From Calonectria ilicicola (Eukaryota; Ascomycota; Sordariomycetes; Hypocreales; Nectriaceae), in assembly GCA_020809705.1 (NCBI GenBank), contig CP085830.1, positions 1,426,001 to 1,490,000 of the forward strand: DNA of 64,000 nt, in the 5' to 3' direction. Below, one piece after another: positions 35,409 through 46,035 of this stretch. The first letter of the stretch is position 1. Each line of letters starts with the position of its first letter. Made by a program: the position numbers and the translations under genes. Below the pieces are notes generated by a model that worked only from the letters and a program-made list of their open reading frames with translations, was not told the DNA's origin and made no database searches.

Positions 35409-37982
35409 TTAGTCCCAGAGCACCCAACCCGCCCGCACTTCGGGCTGGAACGGGCTGTTGCGTCCGGTGCTCGGGAGCGACTCCTTTGCTGGGCTGCTGT
35501 GCCTATGCCTCACCTCGCAAGGCTCCTCGTCACCGGCGTCAGTGTCGTCCTGACCGTCGCTGGAATGACCTGGCTCACTCGTTTCAATCTCCTCTGTGGG
35601 AGAGGTAATGTTGTCTCTCGACTGCCAGGTGTGGTCAGAGGCTGGGTCGGGCGTCGCCGTGCCAGACCCGTCAACGACGATGTCGTCGATATCGGGAACT
35701 AGAAGAGTTTTGCTGCCGGATTTTAAAGGCGGCGTTACGGGCTTCGAAAAGTCAAACGACGTGTTGAAGTCGTCCACCTTGGCGAGGTTGGCAAAGGTGC
35801 TCCGCGTCTCGATGTGGATTTGACTTCGGGATGCACGTTGCAGCCGAGGCTTTCGTGCGGCGAGCGGGGATGTTGCCTGTGTTATCCGCGACTGCATCTC
35901 AAGAATCTCTTCTTGCTCGGTGTCATCGTCGGTGATGGCGTTTTCGAGTAGCAGCCATCGATCGGGTAGCAGGTGGACGCTTCCCCCAGAGCGGCGGCGA
36001 TGGCGCTTGTTCGTCTTCATCTCGAGGGACGGCTCCATCATCATGGAGCTGCTCATGGGTGCAGCCTCGGGCATCTTGAAACCTACGCTCAAACTCCGCA
36101 AATCGCGCTGGCTCTCGGAAAAGATGACCTGGGCTCGGAGCTGGTGCACGGCGCGGTCCAGCGCCAGCTCGATGGCGCATCGGTCCTTGATGCGGCTCAG
36201 CTTGGGCCACGTCGCACGCTCGCCCAGCAGACATGACTTTATCATGAACTCGCTGGTGGGGTTTCGGAGTAATTTGGGCAGATCATGCATGCTAATTTCT
36301 GGTAGGATGTTAATGTCACCCGAGTACTTTTGTGAGAGGATGCTGCGGAACTTGGTGACGAGGTTGGGCATGATGCCCATCTCGGCCAGGAAATGCAGCC
36401 GATGCAGCACCTCGTCCTTGGCTAGCGATGTTAGTGTGTATACCCAATCATAGTCATCGGTGCGACTGGACTGGTCGCGCTCCAGCTTGCTGTTGGGCGC
36501 GAGGTAGTCGTCTCTTGAGAGAAAGGGCACCACGTGTGGGTTCACCTGCGAGACGATAAAGTGGTTGACGTTGAACATTTCTGAAAGCCGCGTCATGGGC
36601 AGGTCGTTGTCGACTGAGCCGTCGATCCACCGCTGAGGGCTTGGGTTCCAGGGCGAATGTTCGCCCGTGATAGGGTCCTTGACGAGCAAGGGCGAGGCGT
36701 TGAAGACGAGGGGCACCGAGCACGAAGCTGCAACTGCAGACCAAATCATGACGTTCGGGGCGGTGACATAGTTGAGGAGGCGGGGGAGCTCGTATACTGA
36801 GGCTGTAGAGACGCAGATGTTGAGGATGCGGCGGGTGCGGTTGTACGCTTCTTGGAACGTCATGTCACCCATCATGCCTCTCATGACGTTTTGGAGGTGC
36901 TTGATATCGGACCAGCTGCCCTCCGTTAGTAGGCGGCGCAGGTTGTTCAAGACACCGTCGGTGCTGCCCTCTTCTTCAAAGACTGAGAGGTCTCCATAGG
37001 GAAATTCCTTGATGAGGTCGGGGATCTGCTCGTCGGTGCGCGTGCACATGGCGGCGCACACGATGCTGCCCGCGCTGGCGCCCGAAATGATTCTGGGTAA
37101 TAGGTCGGCCTCGAAGAGAGCCTTTAACACGCCAATATGGCACATGCCAAAGGTGCCACCACCGGAGAGCAGCAGGGCGCTCCGGCCGTAGCTCTGGCGC
37201 GCAAACAGGATGCCCTCGAGCCGGTCCCGGTACTTGAAGTCGGAGTCGAGGCGGCTCTGGTTGACGACGGCCTCAATGGTGAGCAGGGTAGACTTGACGT
37301 AGCGCTCAATCAGGTCCTTTGTGCCCGAGTACGAGTGCCGGTACAGGTCGACATTGTCCATGCCGCCGAGGTCACGGGACAGGGCGGTGCGGAGGAGGTG
37401 CATCATGGCCCGAATGTCGCCGCTTGCGCGGGCGTCATCGAGGGCGGCGAGGCGCTCCTCAATCAGGTCGGGATTGTAGTCGCCGGCCGAGGTGGTGGGG
37501 TCGTGCTTCCATGCCTCGTTGCCCTCGAGCAGGTCGAGCTCTCTTGCGGCTTCATCCCACTGGCACCGGGTGAGAGCCTGATTCGATTCGCGGTTAGCAC
37601 TTGGTGTGTTCTGTTTGGTGGTTTGGTGGTTTGGTGGTTTGGTGGTTTGGTGGTTTGGTGGTTTGGTGGTATTGGGGGTGGGGACAGGGTTCCGGGGGAC
37701 ATATTGACATGGACATGGACATACATTTTGCATGCGGGCTGCGAGAAGCTGCCGCCGGTCCTCCACCCGTTTTCTGTCCTGGCGCTCTTCGCGCGAGAGG
37801 CCGTCGGCGAGCCACAGGAGTGCATTGTTGGCGTCCTTGAGGGCTTTGTGAAGGGTTTCGACAACGAGCGGGGCTTGGGTCGGTTTGGAGGAGGGCGGGC
37901 GCTTGGCCTTGGTGTTTGGCTTGTTGGCGGGTTTGGAGAGCATGGCGGGCACGGAGCCGGGCTGGACGAGGAGGTCGGTCAT
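35409..37982 (-). CDS. Patatin-domain triacylglycerol lipase (Tgl3/4/5-like)
   Basis: A lipid-droplet-type lipase of about 809 residues after splicing. The start MTDLLVQPGSVPAML (37982) is chosen because the 145 codons upstream are low-complexity leader. A DUF3336-like region includes RMQNA joined to LTRCQWDEAARELDLLEGN. The patatin core follows, with the glycine-rich oxyanion motif SGGGTFGMCHIG, the nucleophile elbow GASAG and the catalytic aspartate in WIDGSVDNDLP. A long acidic, probably disordered tail ends EVRAGWVLWD. Yeast relatives hydrolyse stored triacylglycerol and some have lysophospholipid acyltransferase activity. One intron at 37724-37578 (GTATGT..CAG, 147 nt) contains a minisatellite. 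It is a multiple of three with no stop in frame, so an unspliced reading stays open. The gene looks conserved and intact. Confidence 0.9.
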   Translation of the reverse strand: MTDLLVQPGSVPAMLSKPANKPNTKAKRPPSSKPTQAPLVVETLHKALKDANNALLWLADGLSREERQDRKRVEDRRQLLAARMQNVCPCPCQYVPRNPVPTPNTTKPPNHQTTKPPNHQTTKQNTPSANRESNQALTRCQWDEAARELDLLEGNEAWKHDPTTSAGDYNPDLIEERLAALDDARASGDIRAMMHLLRTALSRDLGGMDNVDLYRHSYSGTKDLIERYVKSTLLTIEAVVNQSRLDSDFKYRDRLEGILFARQSYGRSALLLSGGGTFGMCHIGVLKALFEADLLPRIISGASAGSIVCAAMCTRTDEQIPDLIKEFPYGDLSVFEEEGSTDGVLNNLRRLLTEGSWSDIKHLQNVMRGMMGDMTFQEAYNRTRRILNICVSTASVYELPRLLNYVTAPNVMIWSAVAASCSVPLVFNASPLLVKDPITGEHSPWNPSPQRWIDGSVDNDLPMTRLSEMFNVNHFIVSQVNPHVVPFLSRDDYLAPNSKLERDQSSRTDDYDWVYTLTSLAKDEVLHRLHFLAEMGIMPNLVTKFRSILSQKYSGDINILPEISMHDLPKLLRNPTSEFMIKSCLLGERATWPKLSRIKDRCAIELALDRAVHQLRAQVIFSESQRDLRSLSVGFKMPEAAPMSSSMMMEPSLEMKTNKRHRRRSGGSVHLLPDRWLLLENAITDDDTEQEEILEMQSRITQATSPLAARKPRLQRASRSQIHIETRSTFANLAKVDDFNTSFDFSKPVTPPLKSGSKTLLVPDIDDIVVDGSGTATPDPASDHTWQSRDNITSPTEEIETSEPGHSSDGQDDTDAGDEEPCEVRHRHSSPAKESLPSTGRNSPFQPEVRAGWVLWD
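37613..37670. repeat. 8-bp minisatellite inside the lipase intron
   Basis: About seven uninterrupted copies of TTTGGTGG occur on the + strand (CCACCAAA on the coding strand), within intron 37578-37724. If retained, the frame would encode repeated P-N-H-Q-T-T-K-P. Copy number is likely variable between strains. Confidence 0.9.
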
Positions 37983-40900
37983 GGTGAAGAGGCCCCGAGG
38001 ACGAGCGAGACGCGCGACGGGGGGATGTTGAGAAGAGGAGCGAGAGGGGAGCGCATTACAGCATGTCGGGAGCGGAGCGGAGCAGAGGAGAGCGAGCGGT
38101 GGCCAAGGGAGGAAGAGAGCGGAAGAGAGAGCAGGCTGTCGCGTGGTTGGTGGAGGAGACTGGGGTGGAGGAAGCCTGAGAGAGAATAGGAATAGGAATT
38201 GGCTAGGCGATTGAGGCCAGCAAGCAGGAGAGAAGAGCGGGACAGAATCTGAGATGTGATTCGAGACTAGGAGTTTGTTGAGAGAGAGTAGAGGAAGAGG
38301 ACGAGAAGGTGAGTGAGTAAGTGAAAGGGCGGTGGTTGTCGAGGTTGGGATCGGGGGCGGCGGGACGGAAGGCGGGAAGTGGGATGTGTGGACGGACCCG
38401 TGGCGGACGAAAAACACCGGTAATATGACGCTGGTGAAGAAAAAAAAAAGGATGAAGAGTGAAGAAAGCAGGGATCACACAAGGCAGAGAGAATAGTTTG
38501 GAATTCGTTTGCACTGACTGACAGAGAGACACAGACACAGACTGAAAGAGGCACCTCCGATCAACAGGCAGGTTTACAACAAGCCGCCGGCCGGAGGCGA
38601 GACAAGTGACGAATTGGCACTCTGACAAAGGCCCATGACCAGAAAAACTGGGTGTGGGGTGCACGCTGCATCTTGCATCACTTCCCCACGTATATCCATG
38701 CAGGGAAGAAGAGATGGCGGGGAAGAGAAAAAAGAGCACCCACACACACAGCACACGCACAGCACACACCTTAGCACACACGTTAAACCCAGCTAGTGAG
38801 CGAGTGAGCGAGTGAGTGAGCGGAGAGGATAGAGAGCAAGGTACCGGATGGGCCACGCCCAACTGGAACCTCTCCGAGACAGGACAGGACAGGGCCTTGG
38901 AATGCCACCACCCATCTTTGTCCTCATCTGACCCCCCGATGCGGCCTCGCTCCGCTGCCAATCACCGCCCAGCCGCCCGCCAGCGCCTGCACACAGCCCG
39001 TCCGGGGGGCACGTGGTGCCGCACCCCGAAGCCTAACCAGCCTACTCTGCACACTCTACGCTCCAAGGGGCCTGCGCTTATAGCGGTCCGTCACTACACT
39101 ACACTCTACAAGGGCGCGAAGGGCCGGCCACACACGGCGGGATATGTGTGAAAGAAGGGATGGGATGGAGCATAATGTACGCGCCACACAGCAGCACACA
39201 CAAGGGGGAAGAAGCGGAAGAAGTGCATGTGTACATACATACATACTGTACCGTACCTATACGTACAAGCGCTTCACATGTCAGGCCCTCCCGCACCCTG
39301 CGGATCCGATGACCGGATAATGGGTCATGGCGATGGCTTCTCTTTCAGCTGTTGCTGTCTGGTTGTCCACTCATGTTATTCGCTCACTCACCCATTCTCC
39401 ATCCACCTCCATCCCCCATACCCCAGGCCCGTGCGTCCCCTTTTTTTTTTCTCCTGTTGCATCCCCCGCAAAGAAACGAAGGCAAAAAAAAAGACCAAGG
39501 AAATTCAGAATCCGGGGCCCCTAGATGCTCACCCGCGGGGAACTTCTCAGCGCATGAGACCCATCATGAATCTAGATGGGTGGTCTGATGGCGCCCCGGC
39601 TTAGGGTGCGTGACCCATCCTAATTTTTTTTTTACTTTGTTTTGTGTGTGTGAAACGGGCTGGCTCAGTCATCATCTACCTGTCATGGACTCCCTCCCAT
39701 CTGCGTCTATCTGTATTCGTCGTACCTTTCTATCATTTCGCTGCTTACTATTCACCATTATCATCATCTTCTACCACCCCTTTTCCCTGCCCCTCAACCC
39801 TTCACGTCAACTACCCTGTCTCTCTCTTTTTTATTTTTATTTTTTTTTATTTTCTCCTTCTTTCCTTTCCTTTCTAGAACATACTCTCCCTTTGACCCTA
39901 GCTTGCAACAAGTGGTCAATGCTCATCATCGTTCGTTATGCATGTGAAAGTGCTTCCCAATTAGCCTAACGACTCATCCCGATCCTCGTGTCGTGCGCTA
40001 CACTGCTAGTCCGTCTGTAGCTGTTTTGTTCATCGCGACTAAAACTCGTCGTCTCACTAACCAACCCAACCCATGCCATCCCATCCCATGCCATCCATCC
40101 ATCCATCCATCCATCTAATCCTCCCGGATTATCTCGTTTCCAGTCCCGCCCGTACTCGGTCAGCCCACTCGCACACCTTTTTCCTACCGTGCCCAACCAC
40201 ATCGGGTGCGACTCGGGTCTCTCGGCTCCGACGTATGCGCCTTGCTGACACTACCTTTTTCGAAGAGGTGGTCGGTGAAAGGCGAAGGCGTATAATTCCT
40301 TTTTGTGCGACGCTTGTTATTCTCTCAGCCCGCCTGCTATTGGCAGAGGCCCCGTAACAAGGCAGGTACTTTTTTTTAATATGTAGCCCATCATATGACA
40401 TGACATGGCATGACATGTGAAACTGCGCCGCTTCTCTCTCTCTCTCTCTCCCTGTGTGTCTCTGGCTCGTATTGTTGCTATTCAGCCGAACATGGCTTGC
40501 TATTGTGTATGACAGCAAACAGTACTCACATTGTTTGTTCCACGGCAACAGCCTCAGTATCAAAGTGTAGACTAATTGAAATGATTAAACATAGATAATT
40601 CTATTTAGCCCATTGCTACCCTGAAGTATCATTTGCCACCCTCGTCAGTCACATGCTGCCCCCGCCAGAGACGTGCGTGGCCCTTCCCCAGCTCCCCCAG
40701 ACTGCTAGTTAGCACATGACATGGCCGCCCCAGTCTGCGTGTCTCAACTGAGCCTCACCCTCACACAGTAGACTAGATCCCATCCTGTCATCTATATATC
40801 CTCGCCCTCGCCCCCTTCTCACTTCCAGAGGTGAGATGCACCCGTCCATACTGTCCATGGCCCCTCCCATGCCTCCTCCTCCTCCTCTCCCTCTCCCCCA

Positions 40901-41350
40901 ATCGCTTACATCCGCGACCTTGCTGCTGGCCCCTCCCTCCCAAGTGCCGTGCAGCAAGCAAGCAAGCATCAGGCATAAATCAAACCACGTGCACTCAAAT
41001 ATTACTTCAAGCCGGATTACTCCAGGCGATTACGTGATGGTGACGCTTCCATGGTACTGTACGTTGCGTTCCTGGCGGGTTCCCCGCTCCTCGCTAGGTT
41101 CCGGGCAAGCCATCGCCAATCGAGATGTCATGCATGACGTTGACCATCGCCATTCATGAAGCAGCATCGCCAAGCGGGGACCAATTGCATTCGCCATGGA
41201 ATGCGTGACTGTAGCCTTTTAAAATGCTTTGCCGCCCCAGGTTCTGTAGTTGTGACACTCTTGTTTTCCTTTTTTCTCTCTCCTTGTCTTCTCTGCTGCT
41301 GCTTCCATCATCCTTTGAATCTTGAAAGACTTCCCCCCCCGTACGACATC
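37983..41350. other. Long divergent intergenic region, lipase / opsin
   Basis: About 3.4 kb without a convincing gene. The open frames are low-complexity serine/proline/leucine-rich readings of pyrimidine tracts. The first kilobase (37983-38970) is purine-rich on + and pyrimidine-rich on the lipase strand, which fits a long 5' leader and promoter. Simple repeats include GAGTGAGCGAGT near 38805, ACATACATACAT near 39235, ATCC repeats at about 40090-40113, TGACATGACATGGCATGACA near 40397 and a CT run near 40433-40450. Confidence 0.55.
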
Positions 41351-42355
41351 ATGATTGGATCGTCTGAAAACCCTGTGGTCGGCCCTATTCCGACTGTTGT
41401 CCGTATGCTAAGCTCACCACCACCACCCATGTGTGGCCTTTGTGCGCTCTGTAAGCCTTGAAGCTGACGCCTGTGAATAGCGGACAGACCTGTGTTCCAG
41501 CATGCCACGCATACCGGCCACCAGGCCCTCTGGGTCGTCTTTGCCTTGATGGTCATCTTTTCCGCCGTCTTTGCTTTGTTTTCGTGGAACATACCCGTGT
41601 CCCGTCGCATCTTCCACACCATCACCACCCTGACGACCACCATTTCTGCTCTGGCTTACTTTGCCATGGCGTCGGGTGACGCCTCTACCTTCGTTTGCGA
41701 CATTGTGCGACACCACAACAAGCATGTCCCAGACACCCATACCGATGTTTGCCGGCAGGTGTACTGGGCTCGCTATGTCGATTGGACCCTTTCCTCGTCT
41801 CTGATTTTGTTTGAACTGTTTCTGCTAGCTGGCACCAGTGGCGCTCATGCCTTGATGGGTGTCTCTGCCAACATCATTGTGTTCCTAAGCGCAGCCTTTT
41901 CCGCTCTTGGACGCTCTCACACGGCCCAAAAATGGGGCTGGTTTACCATCAGCGTTGTTGCTTACGTTTTCGTGGGCTGGCATCTTCTGCTAAACGGCAC
42001 CATGGCCGCGAGAACAAGGGAGGGACATGTTACCAGGCTGTTTAGCTCCTTGGCGTCTGTGGTTCTTATCCTTCAAGCTGTTTACCTCGTGTAAGTGACT
42101 AGTCGCTATCTGCGTAGACGTTTCTAACAGACGCACAGTGTCGGCGGCGTTGCGACTGATGCTCGGAGGACGAATGTCAATACTGAAATCATCATTTATG
42201 GCGTTCTCGATGTCCTGACCAAGGCTGGTATCGGCCTTTGGCTACTCATTGCCTCTCGCAAGGCCCGCGAGACATTCCAGGAGACTGGCGGATACTGGAC
42301 CCACGGCTTTTCGAACGAGGGTCGCATCCGAATCACAGACAACAATGGTGCCTAA
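41351..42355 (+). CDS. Microbial-type rhodopsin (fungal opsin)
   Basis: A seven-helix retinal protein of 292 residues with exons 41351-41402, 41481-42090 and 42139-42355. The start MIGSSENPVVGPIPTVV is followed by the first helix at ALWVVFALMVIFSAV. Helix C reads RYVDWTLSSSLILFELF. This keeps the counterparts of bacteriorhodopsin Arg82 and Asp85, and Glu replaces Asp96, as in Neurospora NOP-1 and relatives. Helix G reads GVLDVLTKAGIGLWLL, with the Asp212 and retinal-binding Lys216 counterparts. It is therefore a true photoreceptor opsin rather than an Hsp30-like relative lacking the lysine. The TTP step of helix C seen in pumps is SSS here, so pumping is uncertain. No carotenoid synthesis gene is adjacent, unlike the car cluster of Fusarium. 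Confidence 0.93.
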
Positions 42356-42689
42356 AAGGCAACTGTTTGTTGCACCGTCAGCGACGATGACGTGTCGCGT
42401 GTCGGAGCCGACAAGGCATACAGGACGAGAGCGCGGCTCGATTGAGGAGGGTTGGATTGAAGGGGGTAAAATTGGTGAAGCTGAATATTGTTTACTGAAA
42501 TTGCACTTGGAAAGGTTATGGTCTTGTTTACGGTCTGAAAACACAGAAAAAACAAAAGGGGACAAAATTTTCCTTGAGTCGACAAAATATTAACATTGCG
42601 GAATCGCGATTGAACTAGCATGAGGAGTTTAATATTCATAAATGGTGTAAAAAACATGACCAAGAATGAAACTGTGGGGTTCACTTATC
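42356..42689. other. Intergenic, 3' of the opsin
   Basis: About 330 bases. It includes the opsin 3' untranslated region and no gene. Confidence 0.4.
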
Positions 42690-43240
42690 GACAACTACAA
42701 TATGGTAGCATATTGTCTTCGGCTTTTTGGCTGGTTGTGTATCCTGGGAGCCTATGTAAAAGAGATCCCGGAAGCGGCCATGACCGTAACACATCGTGAG
42801 GCTCTAAAAGTTGCAAGAGAGCTTGGATATCCGATAGGTGTATATGGATTGAGGTATTGTGCATCATTCAAGACGATGACCACGATTGGAAAAGAGAGTC
42901 CACGAAGATTGCTGACGTCTATGATAACGCTGATCTTACCATCATCGCTGGAAGGGGTTCCGATAGTCTGCAAGGTTTCTTGGGTCAAATTGGGACCTTC
43001 TCTGGCCCTTGGCGTCCTTGAATATAGCAGACCTAATACAACTTTACCCGAAGGGGCACGATACTACGGTAGTCTTCCACGTTCAACAAAGGTGGGCCCG
43101 GTAGAGAAAAGAGCCTGGTGCTTCCAGGAATCTATGCTAAGTAGGCGTATGATTATTTACGGCGAACAGCAGATAAGTTATAGATACCGCACGCAAAGTA
43201 TTTACGAAGATGGGCAATATAACCTCTGTAAGTGGGGAAG
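42690..43240 (+). pseudogene. HET-domain (heterokaryon incompatibility) relic
   Basis: HET-domain proteins trigger growth arrest or death after fusion of unlike strains. Fragments of the domain are visible in more than one frame. THREALKVARELGY (about 42790-42830) is followed, after a one-base shift, by IWIEVLCIIQDDDHDWKRES, then AGRGSDSLQGFLGQ in that second frame (up to about 43000). RAWCFQESMLSRRMIIYGEQ (about 43110-43165) is back in the first frame. No start context, N-terminus or single open frame joins them. It is a decayed copy. Confidence 0.75.
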
Positions 43241-43616
43241 CCAGAATCGACATGATCTGTCCCTGACAAGGCACGCATCTCGAACTCCCACATCAACCAC
43301 TTCCACCGGCCACCTACACAGAAACCGAGTGTGCATAACCTCTCCTCTTCTTCAGAAGGTTGTATGGCTTATCCACTTTGCTGTTGAAGCTCCCTTTCTC
43401 TTGCTTTCATTCCCCTTTCTATGCTCCCGTCGCTTGGTCCTTGCTCTAACCTCCCCTGGTTCTGCTCGAGATGACCTTGATGAACTGGGATCCATCGACT
43501 CACCAGAAGAATCTTCGCCATCAGCTTACGCATAGTGAAAACGCCGATACCCATAACGAAGAGCCTATAGAGCTTCACAACTAAGCAGACGAAGTTATTG
43601 AGCATTTCAGGCAGCA

Positions 43617-44019
43617 GCAAGAGGCCCGCATCCGTCACAAACGAGCATTTGACTTTGACGACACGCCCAAGTTGATTGCGCCGATCCCAGTCAAGGGGCG
43701 CTCTGGACTTGTCTGTGGCTCTTTCATCGACTGGAAAGAAGTCGCCGCTCATCGCGAGGGTCAGCTTCACCTGGGTCCGATTCCTGGCATGGGGGATGAG
43801 CCACATGCAACTCGGGTTCCCGGTCGCTTGTCGGATATTCTCAATCTTGGTCTAGTAACCTCTATATCCCGTTCTGCTTGGTACAGCGACCGTATTCCAC
43901 CTTGCTACGTGGAGGTTCTCAAAAAGGTCCCGATCCCGAGCACCAAAGGCAACCAGAAGAAAGATGGCTTGTCGATCAAACACAACATTGCGAAGGAGGC
44001 GGAGGACTCTAGACATTAA
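43617..44019 (+). CDS. Uncharacterised open frame
   Basis: This frame reads FDFDDTPKLIAPIPVKGRS and continues to AKEAEDSRH, with no recognised domain. The first methionine is at 43672. The upstream reading (EVIEHFRQQQEARIRHKRAF) looks protein-like and is open, so this may be the last exon of a longer gene or a fragment following the HET relic. The promoter and start were not determined. Confidence 0.3.
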
Positions 44020-44575
44020 GAGCATAATTATTTAGCTCTCAAACTGTAGGCCTAATAGGGACTAGAAGCTAGATCCAGGGCACCTAAAAGCTACTGTTTA
44101 AGAAGAACATGTCACTCACTTGGAACATTTGCTGCGCCAGTTGTGATACGCCCAAGCGACGTCACAACTTTCTTCGTAGGGGCGTGATGTTCGCGATGGA
44201 ATGTCCATCAAGACTACAAATTCCGTCAACTCAGTAACTTTGAATTGACTCAGCAGCTGGTCCCTTGGGGTGCCCAAAGTGTACTCATCTGCCTTATTGC
44301 AATGTGTGTGACATGTACCACTGATAGCTTCAACTCCGCGGCTTGTTTTGGTGTCGGAGCTTGCATGACATTTGTGCGCCACTCCGACGCCAACTGGCGA
44401 GATTTTGTTGACAAATGCAGCCCTTCCTGTTTTGTTTGCAAATTTGCCTGTTCTTTTCTTCCTTCTATCTCTCCTCTCCTCACATTCCTCGCCCCTCTTC
44501 GCTTCCCGTTGTCGATAGCAGCCCATTTGTCTTCAGCTCTTCGGTGATACTAACTGCAACCAAATCGACAACAAG
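44020..44575. other. Intergenic region
   Basis: About 550 bases. It contains short overlapping frames with no domain, and a pyrimidine-rich stretch at about 44445-44520 typical of a promoter just before the next gene. Confidence 0.4.
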
Positions 44576-45300
44576 ATGGCCTCCCTCGAAAAAAGCCCAA
44601 AAGATTCTGGTGTTCGCACCTCTGAATTTCCAGAGATCCCACGTTCCGAACTTCCTATCCCTGTCCAAGATATCGTTCAGTCCATGGAATGGATGACTAT
44701 TGAGCGACCTGAGCTCCTCAGCGCCGAATCTATTGCCCTTCATAACAACATGGAAGTCATTGCTCGACTTCTAAATGCTCTCCTCCGAGCCTTTAAAAGG
44801 TAAGAATTCAATCCCCACTCCCTGATTGACATACAACTAGACCATATCTGACCTTGCCACCAGTACTCGTGCCCGATCCGCATGCCCTTCCTCCTTAGAC
44901 TCTACCAATGCGGAGGAAAAGGACCTTGAACTTGAGCTTGAAATGGAGGATATCTCTGTCGAACAAAGTTTCTTGCGAGCCCAGATGAATGTTGTCAGAA
45001 GAAATATTGAAAGGATACATGCATTCTGGATTGAATATGTAATGCCGACGCCACGTCACAATCACAAACGGGCCGCTAATGTTAGTTTAGGGGCATGTTC
45101 CGTATACTACTCGCAATGAAAAACTTTTATCCGATGCTCAGGCATTTTTCTACGAGCTTGCAACTGGCTATGACCATCAAGACTTTGAGAATCTCGATGA
45201 ACACCCAGACTCAAACCTCATCACATCCCTCTCCAACAAGTCCATGATGATCCTCTACATTAGTTATAACAAAAAATACAAAAAGACTCCGGCTAAGTGA
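44576..45300 (+). CDS. Small hypothetical protein with coiled-coil tendency
   Basis: Three exons (44576-44799, 44864-45038 and 45091-45300), all GT-AG, give 202 residues. The start MASLEKSPKDSGVRTS follows a CAACAAG context. The middle part is acidic and helical (EEKDLELELEMEDISVEQSF) and is followed by ERIHAFWIEY. The C-terminus is basic (YNKKYKKTPAK). There is no signal peptide or membrane segment. I do not recognise the family. The clean splicing supports a real gene. Confidence 0.6.
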
Positions 45301-45945
45301 TCACCTATAAAGGGCAAGATCATTACCACGACCGTCACCAAACTTTGTAGCCGTATCTTGATCATTGGACTTATCAACGCAACGGATTTTGTGTCGTGGT
45401 GGCTGCCACATCGCTCATATGCAGGAGGCTCTTTGGTAAACTAGTGAAGCCAAATAGGGTAGCACTACTTTGAAGATAATATAGAAACATGTTGTTGGTG
45501 ATGTTCTAGTGTGGGGCTTTTGAAAATGATTTGTTTTCTCTGACGGTGTCTTGAGAGATGCTGTGGAGTCAGTCTGTTGGACATGGGAGTGAATGATGAC
45601 GAGGAGTTAGTTGTGACCACCAAAAACTTAACTCAATAGACCAATAATCCCACCTTGCCAAATCTATTTTGCAATTTTTGTTTTATTTTTTTTCTTTATA
45701 AAAAAAATAGACCATTTATTTTTTATGAATTTAGTTATGCTGGAGCCAAAGTTCCCAAGCCTGTCGCTCGTTATGAAAGTAACCCCATCACATATAGGGT
45801 AAGTCTTCCACAGCACAGACAGGGCCGTGGCATCAACACCAATGCTTGTAATCACCACACCAAGATGATTCTAATGTAAATATATCAACCAGCAACCCTG
45901 GACAAAAAAAAGAATTCTGAACTCGGCCTCAAGCTCAAAAAAAAC
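45301..45945. other. Intergenic region
   Basis: About 640 bases. It has a T-rich stretch near 45670-45725 and no gene. The A-run at 45938-45944 is the expected minus-strand terminator for the tRNA that follows. Confidence 0.4.
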
Positions 45946-46035
45946 CGACCACGCCAGGAGTCGAACCTGGAATCTTCAGAGAATTGGTGATTTCATAACC
46001 GAAATCTGACGCCTTAGCCATTAGGCCACGCGGCC
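45946..46035 (-). tRNA. tRNA-Arg(UCG) with intron, second copy
   Basis: This is a 90-nt gene on the minus strand matching the copy at 33309-33398 across the whole length. The only difference I see is one base in the intron (GGTTATG here, GGTTACG there). Anticodon TCG and the acceptor, D and T arms are identical. Confidence 0.93.

Noticed and set aside
37137..38189. 350-codon + frame opposite the lipase
   Set aside because: Antisense shadow including the intron minisatellite; no domain.
37983..38417. Longer lipase start giving 1002 residues
   Set aside because: The added 145 residues are low-complexity readings of a pyrimidine-rich leader; the start at 37982 fits the family.
38203..38961. 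252-codon minus frame upstream of the lipase
   Set aside because: Serine/proline/leucine-rich translation of a pyrimidine tract with no homology; more likely leader or promoter.
28038..42355. Carotenoid (car) gene cluster joining the cleavage oxygenase and opsin
   Set aside because: The oxygenase resembles stilbene-cleaving CAO-1, the genes are 12 kb apart with unrelated genes between, and no phytoene genes are present.
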